A program made the translations under genes and the position numbers. Below, piece after piece: positions 45,696 through 53,717 of a stretch of DNA of 64,000 bases (positions are counted from its first letter, which is position 1; each line of letters starts with the position of its first letter). The notes under the pieces are model-generated. The model was given only the letters and a program-made list of their open reading frames with translations. It did not search any database and was not told where the DNA came from. The stretch lies in assembly GCA_031555935.1 (NCBI GenBank), contig JAVBTX010000020.1, positions 1 to 64,000 on the forward strand. The letters are read 5' to 3'. The DNA comes from Roseburia_C sp031555935 (GTDB lineage Bacteria > Bacillota > Clostridia > Lachnospirales > Lachnospiraceae).

Positions 45696-45736
45696 ATTAT
45701 AATTTCAATTTTTTTCGTTCGACAAGATTCGACAAA
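45696..45736 (-). promoter_or_regulatory. Promoter with two tandem Spo0A boxes, 137-aa secreted protein gene
   Basis: Minus strand: TTTGTCGAA (45728-45736) and CTTGTCGAA (45718-45726), 10 bp apart, matching the 0A consensus TTTGTCRAA at nine and eight of nine positions. The -10 TATAAT is at 45696-45701, and a 17-bp spacer places the -35 (TGTCGA) inside the proximal box. This is the geometry of Spo0A-regulated sigma-A promoters. Confidence 0.75.
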
Positions 45737-45754
45737 ACCAAGACGCGGGCAAAC

Positions 45755-45785
45755 AAAAAGAGAGCTGCCAACTCGCACAGCTCCC
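45755..45785 (-). terminator. Terminator after the MATE gene
   Basis: Arms GGGAGCTGT/GCAGCTCTC (with wobble pairs) on the minus strand, 8-nt loop, then TTTTT. It insulates the MATE operon from the Spo0A-box promoter just beyond. Confidence 0.85.
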
Positions 45786-45811
45786 TACATTCGTTCTTCA
45801 ATTTAGTTAAT

Positions 45812-47170
45812 TTACTCAATCTCTTTCATTGCCTTTTTAAACTGATACCGAAACAGGCAAATGGTAAAGATAACCGCCAGCACATCGGCTATCGGCTCCG
45901 CCAAATATACCGCCATTGTTTTATTGGCAAAGAAGTTCGGCAGAAGATAAATCAGTGGTATCAACAGAATAAATTTTCGCATGATTGCTACCATAATCGA
46001 AGCCTTGGCATTGCCCAATGATACAAAAGTCATCTGGCAAGCCACCTGCGCACCGAAAATAAACATTGCCGCCAAATAGATTCTAAGCGCCCATCGTGCA
46101 TATTCAATCAATGCTGCATCAGGTGTGAATATCATTGCAAATATTTGTGGGAAACACATAATTAAAATCCATAACGCGATCGAATACGTTAGGGAGGCAA
46201 TCAGTAACAGCTTCACCACCTGCTTCACCCGCGCTGCATTGCCTGCGCCATAGTTATAACTGGTAATCGGCTGAGCACCTTGGGCAATCCCCTGCATTGG
46301 CAACATTGAAAACTGCATTACGCTTGATAAAATCGTCATCGCACCAACAGCCACATCTCCACCATATTTTAATAAGGAAGCATTGAAACAGACGGTAATA
46401 ATGCTCTCACTCGCCTGCATAATAAATGGTGATAGACCAAGTGCCATACATGGCAATACGATTCCTGCACTCAATCCGAGATTTTTTCTTTTGATGCGAA
46501 TTGTTGTCTTTTTACCAAATAAAAATGCCAGCACCCAGATGGTGGAAACGGCTTGTGAAATTACCGTAGCCACTGCCGCACCTTTAACACCCATGTTAAA
46601 ACCATAGATTAGGATCGGGTCTAACACGATATTAATCACCGCACCGATAAGGACCGAAAGCATTCCCGTCTTAGCAAACCCCTGCGCTGTGATAAACGCA
46701 TTCATTCCTAAAGTCAGTTGCACAAAGAGCGTTCCCACCGCATAGATATTCATATAATCGACTGCATACTGAATGGTATTTTCACTCGCACCAAACATTA
46801 ACAGCAACTCTCTATTCCAAATCAGCAAAACGGCTGTTAAGATAACTGACAATACCATCTGTAATGTCAAGCAATTACCAAGTATCTTTTCTGCCGTATC
46901 CTTGTCACCCTTGCCCATGAAGATGGAGGCTCGCGGTGCACCCCCCATACTGATTAGTGCTGCAAATGCAGATACAATCATGATGATTGGCATACATACG
47001 CCGACCCCGGTTAGGGCTAATGCCCCATCTGCTGGCATATGACCAATATAAACGCGGTCGACTAAGTTATATAAAAGATTGATAATCTGTGCGACAATAG
47101 CTGGCAATGCTAATTTTACCAGCAACTTACCGACTGGCACAGTTCCTAAAAAATCTTTATCTTGTTCCAT
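45812..47170 (-). CDS. MATE family multidrug efflux transporter
   Basis: 452 aa with twelve predicted helices in two homologous halves. The N-terminus has L-A-L-P-A-I-V-A-Q-I-I-N-L-L-Y-N-L-V-D, typical of the DinF/NorM-like MatE domain, and an equivalent motif recurs near 250. Uses a Na+ or H+ gradient to expel cationic drugs or dyes. Its ATG overlaps the marR stop codon (TAATG), so expression should follow MarR control. Confidence 0.93.
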   Translation of the reverse strand: MEQDKDFLGTVPVGKLLVKLALPAIVAQIINLLYNLVDRVYIGHMPADGALALTGVGVCMPIIMIVSAFAALISMGGAPRASIFMGKGDKDTAEKILGNCLTLQMVLSVILTAVLLIWNRELLLMFGASENTIQYAVDYMNIYAVGTLFVQLTLGMNAFITAQGFAKTGMLSVLIGAVINIVLDPILIYGFNMGVKGAAVATVISQAVSTIWVLAFLFGKKTTIRIKRKNLGLSAGIVLPCMALGLSPFIMQASESIITVCFNASLLKYGGDVAVGAMTILSSVMQFSMLPMQGIAQGAQPITSYNYGAGNAARVKQVVKLLLIASLTYSIALWILIMCFPQIFAMIFTPDAALIEYARWALRIYLAAMFIFGAQVACQMTFVSLGNAKASIMVAIMRKFILLIPLIYLLPNFFANKTMAVYLAEPIADVLAVIFTICLFRYQFKKAMKEIE

Positions 47171-47604
47171 TAATGATTCGCCTCGATTCCTTTTTTGGCA
47201 TTCTCATGCATACGAAAAATCATTCCTTGATATTGCTCCATTTCTTCCGCAGAAAATCCCTCAAATAAAGATGCATAACACGTGGTTTGCATTTTTTTGA
47301 TTACACGAACCAGGCTCTTGGCTTTTGGAGTAATGCTTAAATGGATTTTCCGACGGTCCTTCTCATCTGGTGTGCGCATGAGATATTCTTTTTGAATCAA
47401 GGCTTCGACCGCCTGCGAGACATTGGCCTTCGGCAGCATTCGAATCTCGACAATATCCTTGGCATTGTCCTTGGTCGGATGGTTCTTGAGAAATGCCAAT
47501 ACATCTAATTCGGTACGGGTAATCCCATTTTTTTTGCAAACCGTCTGACACATTGTATCATAGAGTTTTACAATATAATGAATCTCTTCTAATGTATCAT
47601 TCAT
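47170..47604 (-). CDS. MarR-family transcriptional regulator
   Basis: 144 aa. Winged-helix domain (about 28-110) with L-P-K-A-N-V-S-Q-A-V-E recognition helix and D-E-K-D-R-R wing, flanked by dimerisation helices. Likely represses itself and the downstream MATE pump; a palindrome in its leader is the probable operator. Confidence 0.92.
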   Translation of the reverse strand: MNDTLEEIHYIVKLYDTMCQTVCKKNGITRTELDVLAFLKNHPTKDNAKDIVEIRMLPKANVSQAVEALIQKEYLMRTPDEKDRRKIHLSITPKAKSLVRVIKKMQTTCYASLFEGFSAEEMEQYQGMIFRMHENAKKGIEANH

Positions 47605-47632
47605 CTAAAATCTACCCTCTTTCTTTTATTAT

Positions 47633-47691
47633 AGTTCAATTACGAACTGTTTCTATACGAACCATTATATTCTTATGACCCATATTGTCAA
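47633..47691 (-). promoter_or_regulatory. marR-MATE promoter and candidate MarR operator
   Basis: Minus strand TTGACA (47686-47691), 16-bp spacer, TATAAT (47664-47669). Just downstream lie GGTTCGTA and the 16-bp palindrome AGTTCGTAATTGAACT (47633-47648); repressor bound there would block elongation. A second TATAAT at 47628-47633 abuts the palindrome. Confidence 0.65.
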
Positions 47692-47724
47692 GTGTTTTTT
47701 TTAATAGGACGAACTTTCCTATTA

Positions 47725-47771
47725 AATAAAAAAGCAGATGCAAGTCAATCTAAAACTGACGATACATCTGC
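47725..47771 (-). terminator. Terminator after serS
   Basis: Outer arms GCAGATG/CATCTGC and inner arms GTCA/TGAC, followed by TTTTTTATTT on the minus strand. Confidence 0.85.
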
Positions 47772-47789
47772 CTTCTATCTTTTATCTTC

Positions 47790-49076
47790 TTAATTTAATG
47801 GAATTAATTTTTCTTTACCACCCATATACATTTGCAACGCTTTTGGAACATTCACACTGCCATCTGCATTTAAGTTATTCTCCAGGAATGCAATTAACAT
47901 TCGTGGTGGTGCTACTACCGTATTATTTAAAGTATGGGCAAAATATTTTCCGTCTTTTGCTTTGACCCGGATTTTTAGTCTTCTTGCCTGTGCATCACCT
48001 AAGTTTGAACAGCTTCCCACTTCGAAATATTTCTGCTGTCTTGGCGACCATGCTTCCACATCACAAGACTTGACTTTTAGGTCGGCCAAATCCCCCGAAC
48101 AGCACTCCAATGTTCGCACTGGAATATCCAAGCTACGGAATAAATCAACGGTGTTCTGCCACAATTTATCATACCAAGCCATTGAATCTTCTGGCTTACA
48201 AACGACTATCATTTCCTGCTTTTCAAACTGGTGAATGCGGTATACACCACGTTCCTCGATACCATGTGCACCTTTTTCTTTACGGAAACATGGCGAATAG
48301 CTGGTCAAGGTATGTGGCAATTTCTCTTCTTCATTAATCGTGTCAATGAATTTACCAATCATCGAATGCTCGGAGGTTCCGATTAAGTACAAGTCTTCGC
48401 CCTCGATTTTGTACATCATCGCATCCATTTCCTCGAAACTCATTACGCCGGTTACAACGTTGCTGCGAATCATGTACGGTGGTATGCAGTAGGTAAATCC
48501 GCGGTCAATCATAAAATCTCTGGCATAGGAAATAACTGCTGAATGAAGTCTGGCGATATCACCCATTAAATAATAGAAGCCATTTCCGGCTACCTTGCCA
48601 GCGGCATCAATATCAATTCCGTCAAAACGCTCCATAATCTGGGCATGATATGGCACTTCAAAGTCAGGAACGACAGGCTCACCGTATTTTTGAATCTCAA
48701 CATTGCAGGAATCATCTGCTCCAATTGGTACTGATGGGTCAATGATGTTTGGAATCGACATCATAATGCTGTTAATCTTTTCTTGTAATTCACGCTCCTG
48801 CTCCTCTAACTCACCCAGACGAGCGGCATCTTTTTCAACTTGTGCTTTGAGCGCCATTGCTTCGTCCTTTTTACCCTCTTTCATCAGGCCGCCGATTTGT
48901 TTGGATACGGCATTCCGATTCGCTCGAAGGGCATCGGCTTCCTGCTGAGCGCTGCGGGCCTTGGCATCTAATTCAATCACTTCATCAACGAACGCCAGCT
49001 TGTGCTCCTGGAATTTGTTCTTAATATTTTGTTTTACAACTTCTGGATTCTCTCTTAAAAATTTCAAATCAATCAT
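47790..49076 (-). CDS. serS: Seryl-tRNA synthetase
   Basis: 428 aa, normal length. Charges tRNA-Ser with serine. N-terminal tRNA-binding coiled coil (about 1-110, begins M-I-D-L-K-F-L-R-E-N-P) and class II catalytic core with motif 2 F-R-K-E-K-G-A-H-G (about 264) and motif 3 near 375-395. It lies 41 bp after the toxin gene on the same strand, without an obvious promoter between them or a T-box leader. Confidence 0.96.
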   Translation of the reverse strand: MIDLKFLRENPEVVKQNIKNKFQEHKLAFVDEVIELDAKARSAQQEADALRANRNAVSKQIGGLMKEGKKDEAMALKAQVEKDAARLGELEEQERELQEKINSIMMSIPNIIDPSVPIGADDSCNVEIQKYGEPVVPDFEVPYHAQIMERFDGIDIDAAGKVAGNGFYYLMGDIARLHSAVISYARDFMIDRGFTYCIPPYMIRSNVVTGVMSFEEMDAMMYKIEGEDLYLIGTSEHSMIGKFIDTINEEEKLPHTLTSYSPCFRKEKGAHGIEERGVYRIHQFEKQEMIVVCKPEDSMAWYDKLWQNTVDLFRSLDIPVRTLECCSGDLADLKVKSCDVEAWSPRQQKYFEVGSCSNLGDAQARRLKIRVKAKDGKYFAHTLNNTVVAPPRMLIAFLENNLNADGSVNVPKALQMYMGGKEKLIPLN

Positions 49077-49117
49077 TCTTTATTTCTCCTTCATCTTATA
49101 TTGCCGTACTCTTATTT

Positions 49118-49408
49118 TCATTTGCGAAAAATGCCTAACAAATAGACATTCTCGTCATCCTTTACTTTAAAAATAACCTTGTAATCGGTATCGGACAATT
49201 CGGCTTCCCGATAATTCTTATATTCAAAATGCCGGTCCCGGCACACTGGATATTTGTATGGTTTTTCTTTTAGGTTCGCAAGCACCGCCTCTAAACTAGC
49301 TAAGAAATGCGGAGCCGTATAAGAATGTTCATTCCGCCGCAGCAGATGGTACATTAGCTGGTCCAAATGCTCCTCAGCCCGCTCAGTTATCATCACATTA
49401 TAATTCAT
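49118..49408 (-). CDS. RelE/ParE-family toxin
   Basis: 96 aa. The E-R-A-E-E-H-L-D-Q-L start, the central R-x-x-x-L-S-D-T-D-Y-K-V-I-F-K strand and the terminal G-I-F-R-K fit the ParE/RelE fold (PF05016). Such toxins cleave mRNA on ribosomes (RelE) or target gyrase (ParE); which applies cannot be told. Overlaps the antitoxin gene by 11 bp. Confidence 0.85.
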   Translation of the reverse strand: MNYNVMITERAEEHLDQLMYHLLRRNEHSYTAPHFLASLEAVLANLKEKPYKYPVCRDRHFEYKNYREAELSDTDYKVIFKVKDDENVYLLGIFRK

Positions 49409-49658
49409 AGCGTTCCCTCATTAATGCCACACAGGCACTGGCATCCTTTACCTTGGCTTCGATTATCTGGTCCTCGGCAACCTCCAAATCACGATTCATC
49501 TGAATATGATAGTAGATTCCGTCATAACATTCAATACTCATAATTACCATGTCGCCATAACCATTCTTGGTAATATAAATTGGTTCCTCGGCCTTGTGAC
49601 ATAGCTCAGAAATCTCTGAGGTGTTCTTCAAATCCTTAATTGGAATAATTTGCGGCAT
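49398..49658 (-). CDS. Phd/YefM-family antitoxin
   Basis: 86 aa. N-terminal I-I-P-I-K-D-L-K-N-T-S-E-I-S fold with I-Y-I-T-K-N-G-Y-G-D-M-V-I-M-S, the signature of Phd/YefM proteins; the C-terminal half should wrap the toxin. First gene of the pair, preceded by AAAGGAGG. Confidence 0.88.
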   Translation of the reverse strand: MPQIIPIKDLKNTSEISELCHKAEEPIYITKNGYGDMVIMSIECYDGIYYHIQMNRDLEVAEDQIIEAKVKDASACVALMRERYEL

Positions 49659-49685
49659 CGTATCTCCTCCTTTAATTGTGGCATT

Positions 49686-49714
49686 ATTATACCATTATTG
49701 TACCTTATTTACAA
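49686..49714 (-). promoter_or_regulatory. Promoter and candidate operator of the toxin-antitoxin pair
   Basis: Minus strand TTGTAA (49709-49714), 17-bp spacer, TATAAT (49686-49691). An inverted repeat TTGTA/TACAA (49698-49714) overlaps the -35 and spacer, fitting autorepression. The same transcript may extend into serS. Confidence 0.6.
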
Positions 49715-49738
49715 TTGATTTATACCCATGTTTCCTCA

Positions 49739-49767
49739 CAGTTGATTTTTTCAACCAAAATCAACTG
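49739..49767. promoter_or_regulatory. 29-bp palindrome between the toxin-antitoxin and XRE promoters
   Basis: Arms CAGTTGATTTT and AAAATCAACTG separated by 7 bp. It lies 8 bp upstream of the -35 of the XRE promoter and 25 bp upstream of the toxin-antitoxin -35, so either XRE autoregulation or divergent control is possible. Confidence 0.55.
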
Positions 49768-49775
49768 CAAATCCA

Positions 49776-49804
49776 TTGTTATTTTTTCAAATAAAACGTA
49801 CAAT
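49776..49804 (+). promoter_or_regulatory. Sigma-A promoter of the XRE-ABC operon
   Basis: TTGTTA (49776-49781), 17-bp spacer, TACAAT (49799-49804). Confidence 0.55.
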
Positions 49805-49827
49805 ACCTATATGAGGAGGTGCCGTGA

Positions 49828-50928
49828 ATGAACGAAATTAACATTTCCAAAACGCTGGTTGCCAAACGCAAAGAAAGAGGGATTACCCAGGATGAGCTGG
49901 CAAAGCATATGGGCGTTTCCAAGGCTTCTGTATCCAAATGGGAAACCGGACAAAGCTACCCCGATATTACTTTTTTACCACAATTGGCTACGTATTTTAA
50001 TATTTCAGTTGACGAATTAATCCATTACGAACCACAGATGCTAGAGAAGGATATCCGTAAATTATATCACCGCTTAGCCGATGATTTTTCCACCCGGCCA
50101 TTTGCTCAGGTCTTAGATGAGATAAGGGAATATACCAAAAAATACTATTCCTGTTTCCCGCTGCTCTTCCAAATGGGTGCACTGGTTATCAACTATCATA
50201 CACTGGCCGAAGACCAAGAACGTTTCGAGCTGATTCGTGAAGTCATGGACTGGTTCATTCGAATTAAAACGGAGTGCAGCGATGCTGCCTACTGCCAGCA
50301 GGCCATTGCGATGGAGGCGCTCTGCCATATGCTTTTATCTGAGCCGGCAATGATAATTGATTTGCTAGATGGCTATGACCGGCCAACGTTTTCAGCCACC
50401 AGCCTATTAGCTACGGGATATGCCATGCTCGGTGATACCCCAAGTTCCCAGCGAATTCTTCAGACGGGCATCTACCAGAACCTACTTAGTATGCTGCAAA
50501 ATCTAAGTTACTTGTTACAGCAATCTGTCACCGAACCAGAAAAATCCAGTCAGATTATCAAACGGATTTTTGCCCTTGTTGATGCTTTCGAGGTTGAACA
50601 GCTGCATCCCGGATTTTTACTTCCGGTCTATCTGTTAATTGCACAGCTTGATGCTGCGGGAAACAGGGTGGAGGATGCCTTAGAGATGCTGCAAAAATAT
50701 TGTAACTTAGCCGCCAATGGTACGTTTCCATTAACCCTGCACGGAGATGATTTCTTTGATAAAATTGACCTTTGGATGAGCGAATTTGGAATTGATTTGG
50801 AACCGCCGAGAAGTGAGCCGGATATCAAAAAAAGTATTCTCGAATCGATAACACAGAATCCGGTATTTGCACCATTATCAGAAAACCCACAGTATCAACA
50901 AATTATTCAAACTCTAGCAACCATATAA
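49828..50928 (+). CDS. XRE-family regulator with helical C-terminal domain
   Basis: 366 aa. Helix-turn-helix at about 10-65 (L-A-K-H-M-G-V-S-K-A-S-V-S-K-W-E-T-G-Q-S-Y-P). The remaining 300 residues are all-helical and TPR-like. AGGAGGTG eight bases upstream fixes the ATG. Such proteins often precede ABC exporters; this one heads an apparent four-gene operon. Confidence 0.88.
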   Translation: MNEINISKTLVAKRKERGITQDELAKHMGVSKASVSKWETGQSYPDITFLPQLATYFNISVDELIHYEPQMLEKDIRKLYHRLADDFSTRPFAQVLDEIREYTKKYYSCFPLLFQMGALVINYHTLAEDQERFELIREVMDWFIRIKTECSDAAYCQQAIAMEALCHMLLSEPAMIIDLLDGYDRPTFSATSLLATGYAMLGDTPSSQRILQTGIYQNLLSMLQNLSYLLQQSVTEPEKSSQIIKRIFALVDAFEVEQLHPGFLLPVYLLIAQLDAAGNRVEDALEMLQKYCNLAANGTFPLTLHGDDFFDKIDLWMSEFGIDLEPPRSEPDIKKSILESITQNPVFAPLSENPQYQQIIQTLATI

Positions 50929-50969
50929 AAAAGCCCACACACCTGGGGCACTACTAGGAGGATTATATT

Positions 50970-51173
50970 ATGGAAAACATCACCCAATTCTTACCTTTTT
51001 TAATTCCGATTATTGTGATTGAATTAGGGCTTGCGATTACCGCACTGATTCATGTGCTAAGACATCCGCACTACAAAATCGGCAACAAACCGATGTGGAT
51101 CGTGATCGTTTGTTTCCTGCAAATCATTGGACCTATTGTTTACTTTGCACTTGGAAGGGGCGATGAGGAATGA
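50970..51173 (+). CDS. Small PLDc_N-type membrane protein (YxlE-like)
   Basis: 67 aa with two hydrophobic helices (about 7-28 and 43-62) and the P-M-W-I-V-I-V...I-G-P-I-V-Y-F-x-x-G-R pattern of the phospholipase D N-terminal-like family. In Bacillus subtilis the related YxlE lies next to the YxlFG transporter and is linked to sigma-Y control. AGGAGG precedes the start, and the stop overlaps the next gene (ATGA). Confidence 0.85.
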   Translation: MENITQFLPFLIPIIVIELGLAITALIHVLRHPHYKIGNKPMWIVIVCFLQIIGPIVYFALGRGDEE

Positions 51174-52084
51174 GCATTCTGACAATCGACAAGCTAAATA
51201 AGAGCTTTGGCTCTCATATTGTGATTGATGGCTTAAGTTTGACCGTTCCAGAAGGAAGCATCTACGGATTTCTCGGTCCAAACGGAGCCGGCAAAACAAC
51301 GACCATGAAAATGATTCTCGGTCTTTTGAAACCTGACAGCGGTACAATTACCGTCTGCGGCGAGAACGTTTGCTACGGCGAAACAAAAACGAACCGGCAT
51401 ATTGGCTTTCTGCCGGATGTTCCTGAATTTTATAACTACATGCGGCCGAAAGAATATTTAGCACTCTGTGGTGAAATCACCGGATTAGAGTCTGCTTTTA
51501 TCAAAACCAAGTCAGCAGAATTATTAGCGCTTGTTGGATTAAATACCAACAAAAAAATTGGTGGATTTTCGCGTGGAATGAAACAGCGATTGGGAATTGC
51601 TCAGGCTCTGTTAAATGAACCTAAGCTATTGATTTGCGACGAACCAACTTCTGCTCTTGACCCAGTCGGCCGCAAAGAAATCCTCGATATCTTATCATCG
51701 GTGAAGGGCAAAACCACAATTATTTTTTCCACCCATATTCTCTCTGACGTGGAGCGTATCTGCGACCATGTGGCTGTACTCAACAAGGGTAAGCTGGCCC
51801 TTAACAGTACCCTGAGTGAATTAAAACAAAGCAAACGGAATGACAAAATCTGCATTGAATTTATCTCCAAGGCAGAACTTGAGCGTTTCATAATGGCTGA
51901 TACGATAAAACTTATGGAGCGGAATCAGGATCCTGACAGTTTTGTTGTAACAATTCATTCCAATGATATTGCGGAAACCAAGCGACAGATTTTTCATGTT
52001 TTCTCGGATTTATCTATTTATCCAGAACGTGTTGAAGTATTAGAGCCAACCTTAGAGAGTCTATTTATGGAGGTGATTCAATGA
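51170..52084 (+). CDS. ABC transporter ATP-binding protein (YxlF/BcrA-like)
   Basis: 304 aa. Walker A G-P-N-G-A-G-K-T-T, signature-like motif F-S-R-G-M-K-Q-R, Walker B L-L-I-C-D-E-P-T-S-A-L-D-P, with a C-terminal extension of about 80 residues. Couples ATP hydrolysis to the following permease, and overlaps both neighbours by 4 bp. Confidence 0.93.
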   Translation: MSILTIDKLNKSFGSHIVIDGLSLTVPEGSIYGFLGPNGAGKTTTMKMILGLLKPDSGTITVCGENVCYGETKTNRHIGFLPDVPEFYNYMRPKEYLALCGEITGLESAFIKTKSAELLALVGLNTNKKIGGFSRGMKQRLGIAQALLNEPKLLICDEPTSALDPVGRKEILDILSSVKGKTTIIFSTHILSDVERICDHVAVLNKGKLALNSTLSELKQSKRNDKICIEFISKAELERFIMADTIKLMERNQDPDSFVVTIHSNDIAETKRQIFHVFSDLSIYPERVEVLEPTLESLFMEVIQ

Positions 52085-52839
52085 GAGCCTATTTTGCCTT
52101 TGTCAAAAAGGAATTGCTAGAAAGTGTCAGAACCTACAAGCTTATGCTGGTTCTCATCGTATTTTTATTGTTTGGAATGCTGAATCCGATTACCGCCAAA
52201 ATCACTCCTGAGTTAATGGCTTCATTTATGCCGGAGGGGATGAACATTACCATTCCAGAACCATCCGCCAGTGATGCCTGGGTCCAGTTTTACAAAAATA
52301 TGCCGTTACAGATTGTTGTCTTTATGATTCTATTTAGCGGTATGATTGCCAATGAGATTTCTGGCGGAACACTTGTCAACATGCTGACCAAAGGATTGAA
52401 ACGAGGGACGGTAATTCTATCCAAGCTTACGGTTATGTCGATTATCTGGACGGTAGCTTACTATCTTTGCTTTTTTATCACCTATGGTTATACACTGTAC
52501 CTGCTACCGGGTGATTTGCCACATCTGTTCTTTAGCTCTTTTTGTATGTGGCTGTTTGGGATTCTGCTAATTGTTATTATGCTGCTCGGTGGTGCGCTAT
52601 TTGCCAATATCTACGGCTCACTGCTCCTAACTGGCGGCTCCGCCGTTGCTCTGATGCTGCTGAACATTGTTCCTAAGTTGCAAAAATGGAATCCAATGCG
52701 ATTATCTTCAGACAATATGGGGCTGTTAATGGGGCAAATGACAACTACAGATTTTCGAACGGCGGCGCTTGTAACAGTAGCACTATTTCTGGTGCTTTTG
52801 GCGGGAACTTTGGTTCTTTTTAATCGTCGAAAAGTATAA
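52081..52839 (+). CDS. ABC-2 permease (YxlG-like)
   Basis: 252 aa with about six helices (first at about 20-38). The cytosolic start F-A-F-V-K-K-E-L-L-E-S-V-R-T-Y-K is typical of ABC-2 permeases. Forms the exporter with the ATPase; substrate unknown, possibly an antimicrobial peptide or a lipid. Confidence 0.88.
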   Translation: MRAYFAFVKKELLESVRTYKLMLVLIVFLLFGMLNPITAKITPELMASFMPEGMNITIPEPSASDAWVQFYKNMPLQIVVFMILFSGMIANEISGGTLVNMLTKGLKRGTVILSKLTVMSIIWTVAYYLCFFITYGYTLYLLPGDLPHLFFSSFCMWLFGILLIVIMLLGGALFANIYGSLLLTGGSAVALMLLNIVPKLQKWNPMRLSSDNMGLLMGQMTTTDFRTAALVTVALFLVLLAGTLVLFNRRKV

Positions 52840-52849
52840 TTTTAAGCAC

Positions 52850-52883
52850 AACCGCACTCATATCAGCCGCTGTGAGTGCGGTT
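52850..52883. terminator. Terminator between convergent permease and GDPD genes
   Basis: 11-bp arms AACCGCACTCA/TGAGTGCGGTT with a 12-nt loop; AAACTTTAT follows on the plus strand. Confidence 0.75.
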
Positions 52884-52899
52884 AAACTTTATATTGACG

Positions 52900-53625
52900 T
52901 TAATCTTCATGCAATACCTCTCGCATCACATCTGGATAATTCCCGATAATTCCATATACCCGTGCCGCTGCAAGCATCTCCATATCTGCCCGCTCATTTA
53001 CCGTCCAAGCATTCAGCTTCATGCCGCAAGCGGCTGCCTCAAACAGTACCTCCATCATGATTGTCCGATAATTAACATTGATGTAGTCCGCCCCCAACCG
53101 CTTCGCATATTCCACTAGTCCAACCATCTGGCTTTCCTCCAAAATAGCACAGGAGATATCTGGAGCAATTTTTTTTGTCTGCAAGATGGAGTGGTGATTA
53201 AACGAAGATATGATTACCGAGTTCCTTAATTCATACTCATCAATCAACGCTACCACCTTTTCTTCAATGTCTAAATAAGTGTGATAATTTGTTTTCAGTT
53301 CAATATTAGTTATAATCGGTTCACTTTTCACCAATTCAAAATACTCCCGCAGTGTCGGTATCTGATTCCAGCCAAATTGCCCCGTGTATTTTCCCGAAGC
53401 ATCAAGCTGTTTTAATTCTGCTTTTGTATACTCCCAAATATAACCTTTTATGCCGGTAGTCCGTTTTAATGACTCATCATGAAGAATCATTACCTCGCCA
53501 TCTCTTGATAGCTGTACATCCAGTTCAATACCATCGCAGCCGGCTTCTAACGCCTTTTCAAATGCCAGCAGCGTGTTTTCTGGGTACTTTCCCGAGAACC
53601 CTCGGTGAGCAAAACCAAGTGTCAT
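52900..53625 (-). CDS. Glycerophosphodiester phosphodiesterase
   Basis: 241 aa. Hydrolyses deacylated phospholipids such as glycerophosphocholine to glycerol-3-phosphate and alcohol. Conserved H-R-G-x-x-x-x-x-P-E-N-T near the N-terminus, E-L-D-V-Q-L-S-R-D and H-D-E-S-L-K-R-T-T-G give the metal and catalytic residues. No signal peptide, so it is cytoplasmic. AGGAGG stands five bases before the ATG. Confidence 0.93.
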   Translation of the reverse strand: MTLGFAHRGFSGKYPENTLLAFEKALEAGCDGIELDVQLSRDGEVMILHDESLKRTTGIKGYIWEYTKAELKQLDASGKYTGQFGWNQIPTLREYFELVKSEPIITNIELKTNYHTYLDIEEKVVALIDEYELRNSVIISSFNHHSILQTKKIAPDISCAILEESQMVGLVEYAKRLGADYINVNYRTIMMEVLFEAAACGMKLNAWTVNERADMEMLAAARVYGIIGNYPDVMREVLHED

Positions 53626-53717
53626 AACATCCTCCTAATTTTTCCAGACACAAAAGGAGCTATGCCAGGATAACGCCTACAGCTCTATCCCTACACAACT
53701 CCTCTTTCGTCTTTTAT

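Noticed and set aside
49077..49117. T-box leader for serS
   Set aside because: Only 41 bp separate serS from the toxin gene, too short for a T-box.
53657..53685. Terminator after the MacB-like permease
   Set aside because: Only a 5-bp stem (GAGCT/AGCTC) with poor inner pairing and a TTTT run; too weak to annotate.
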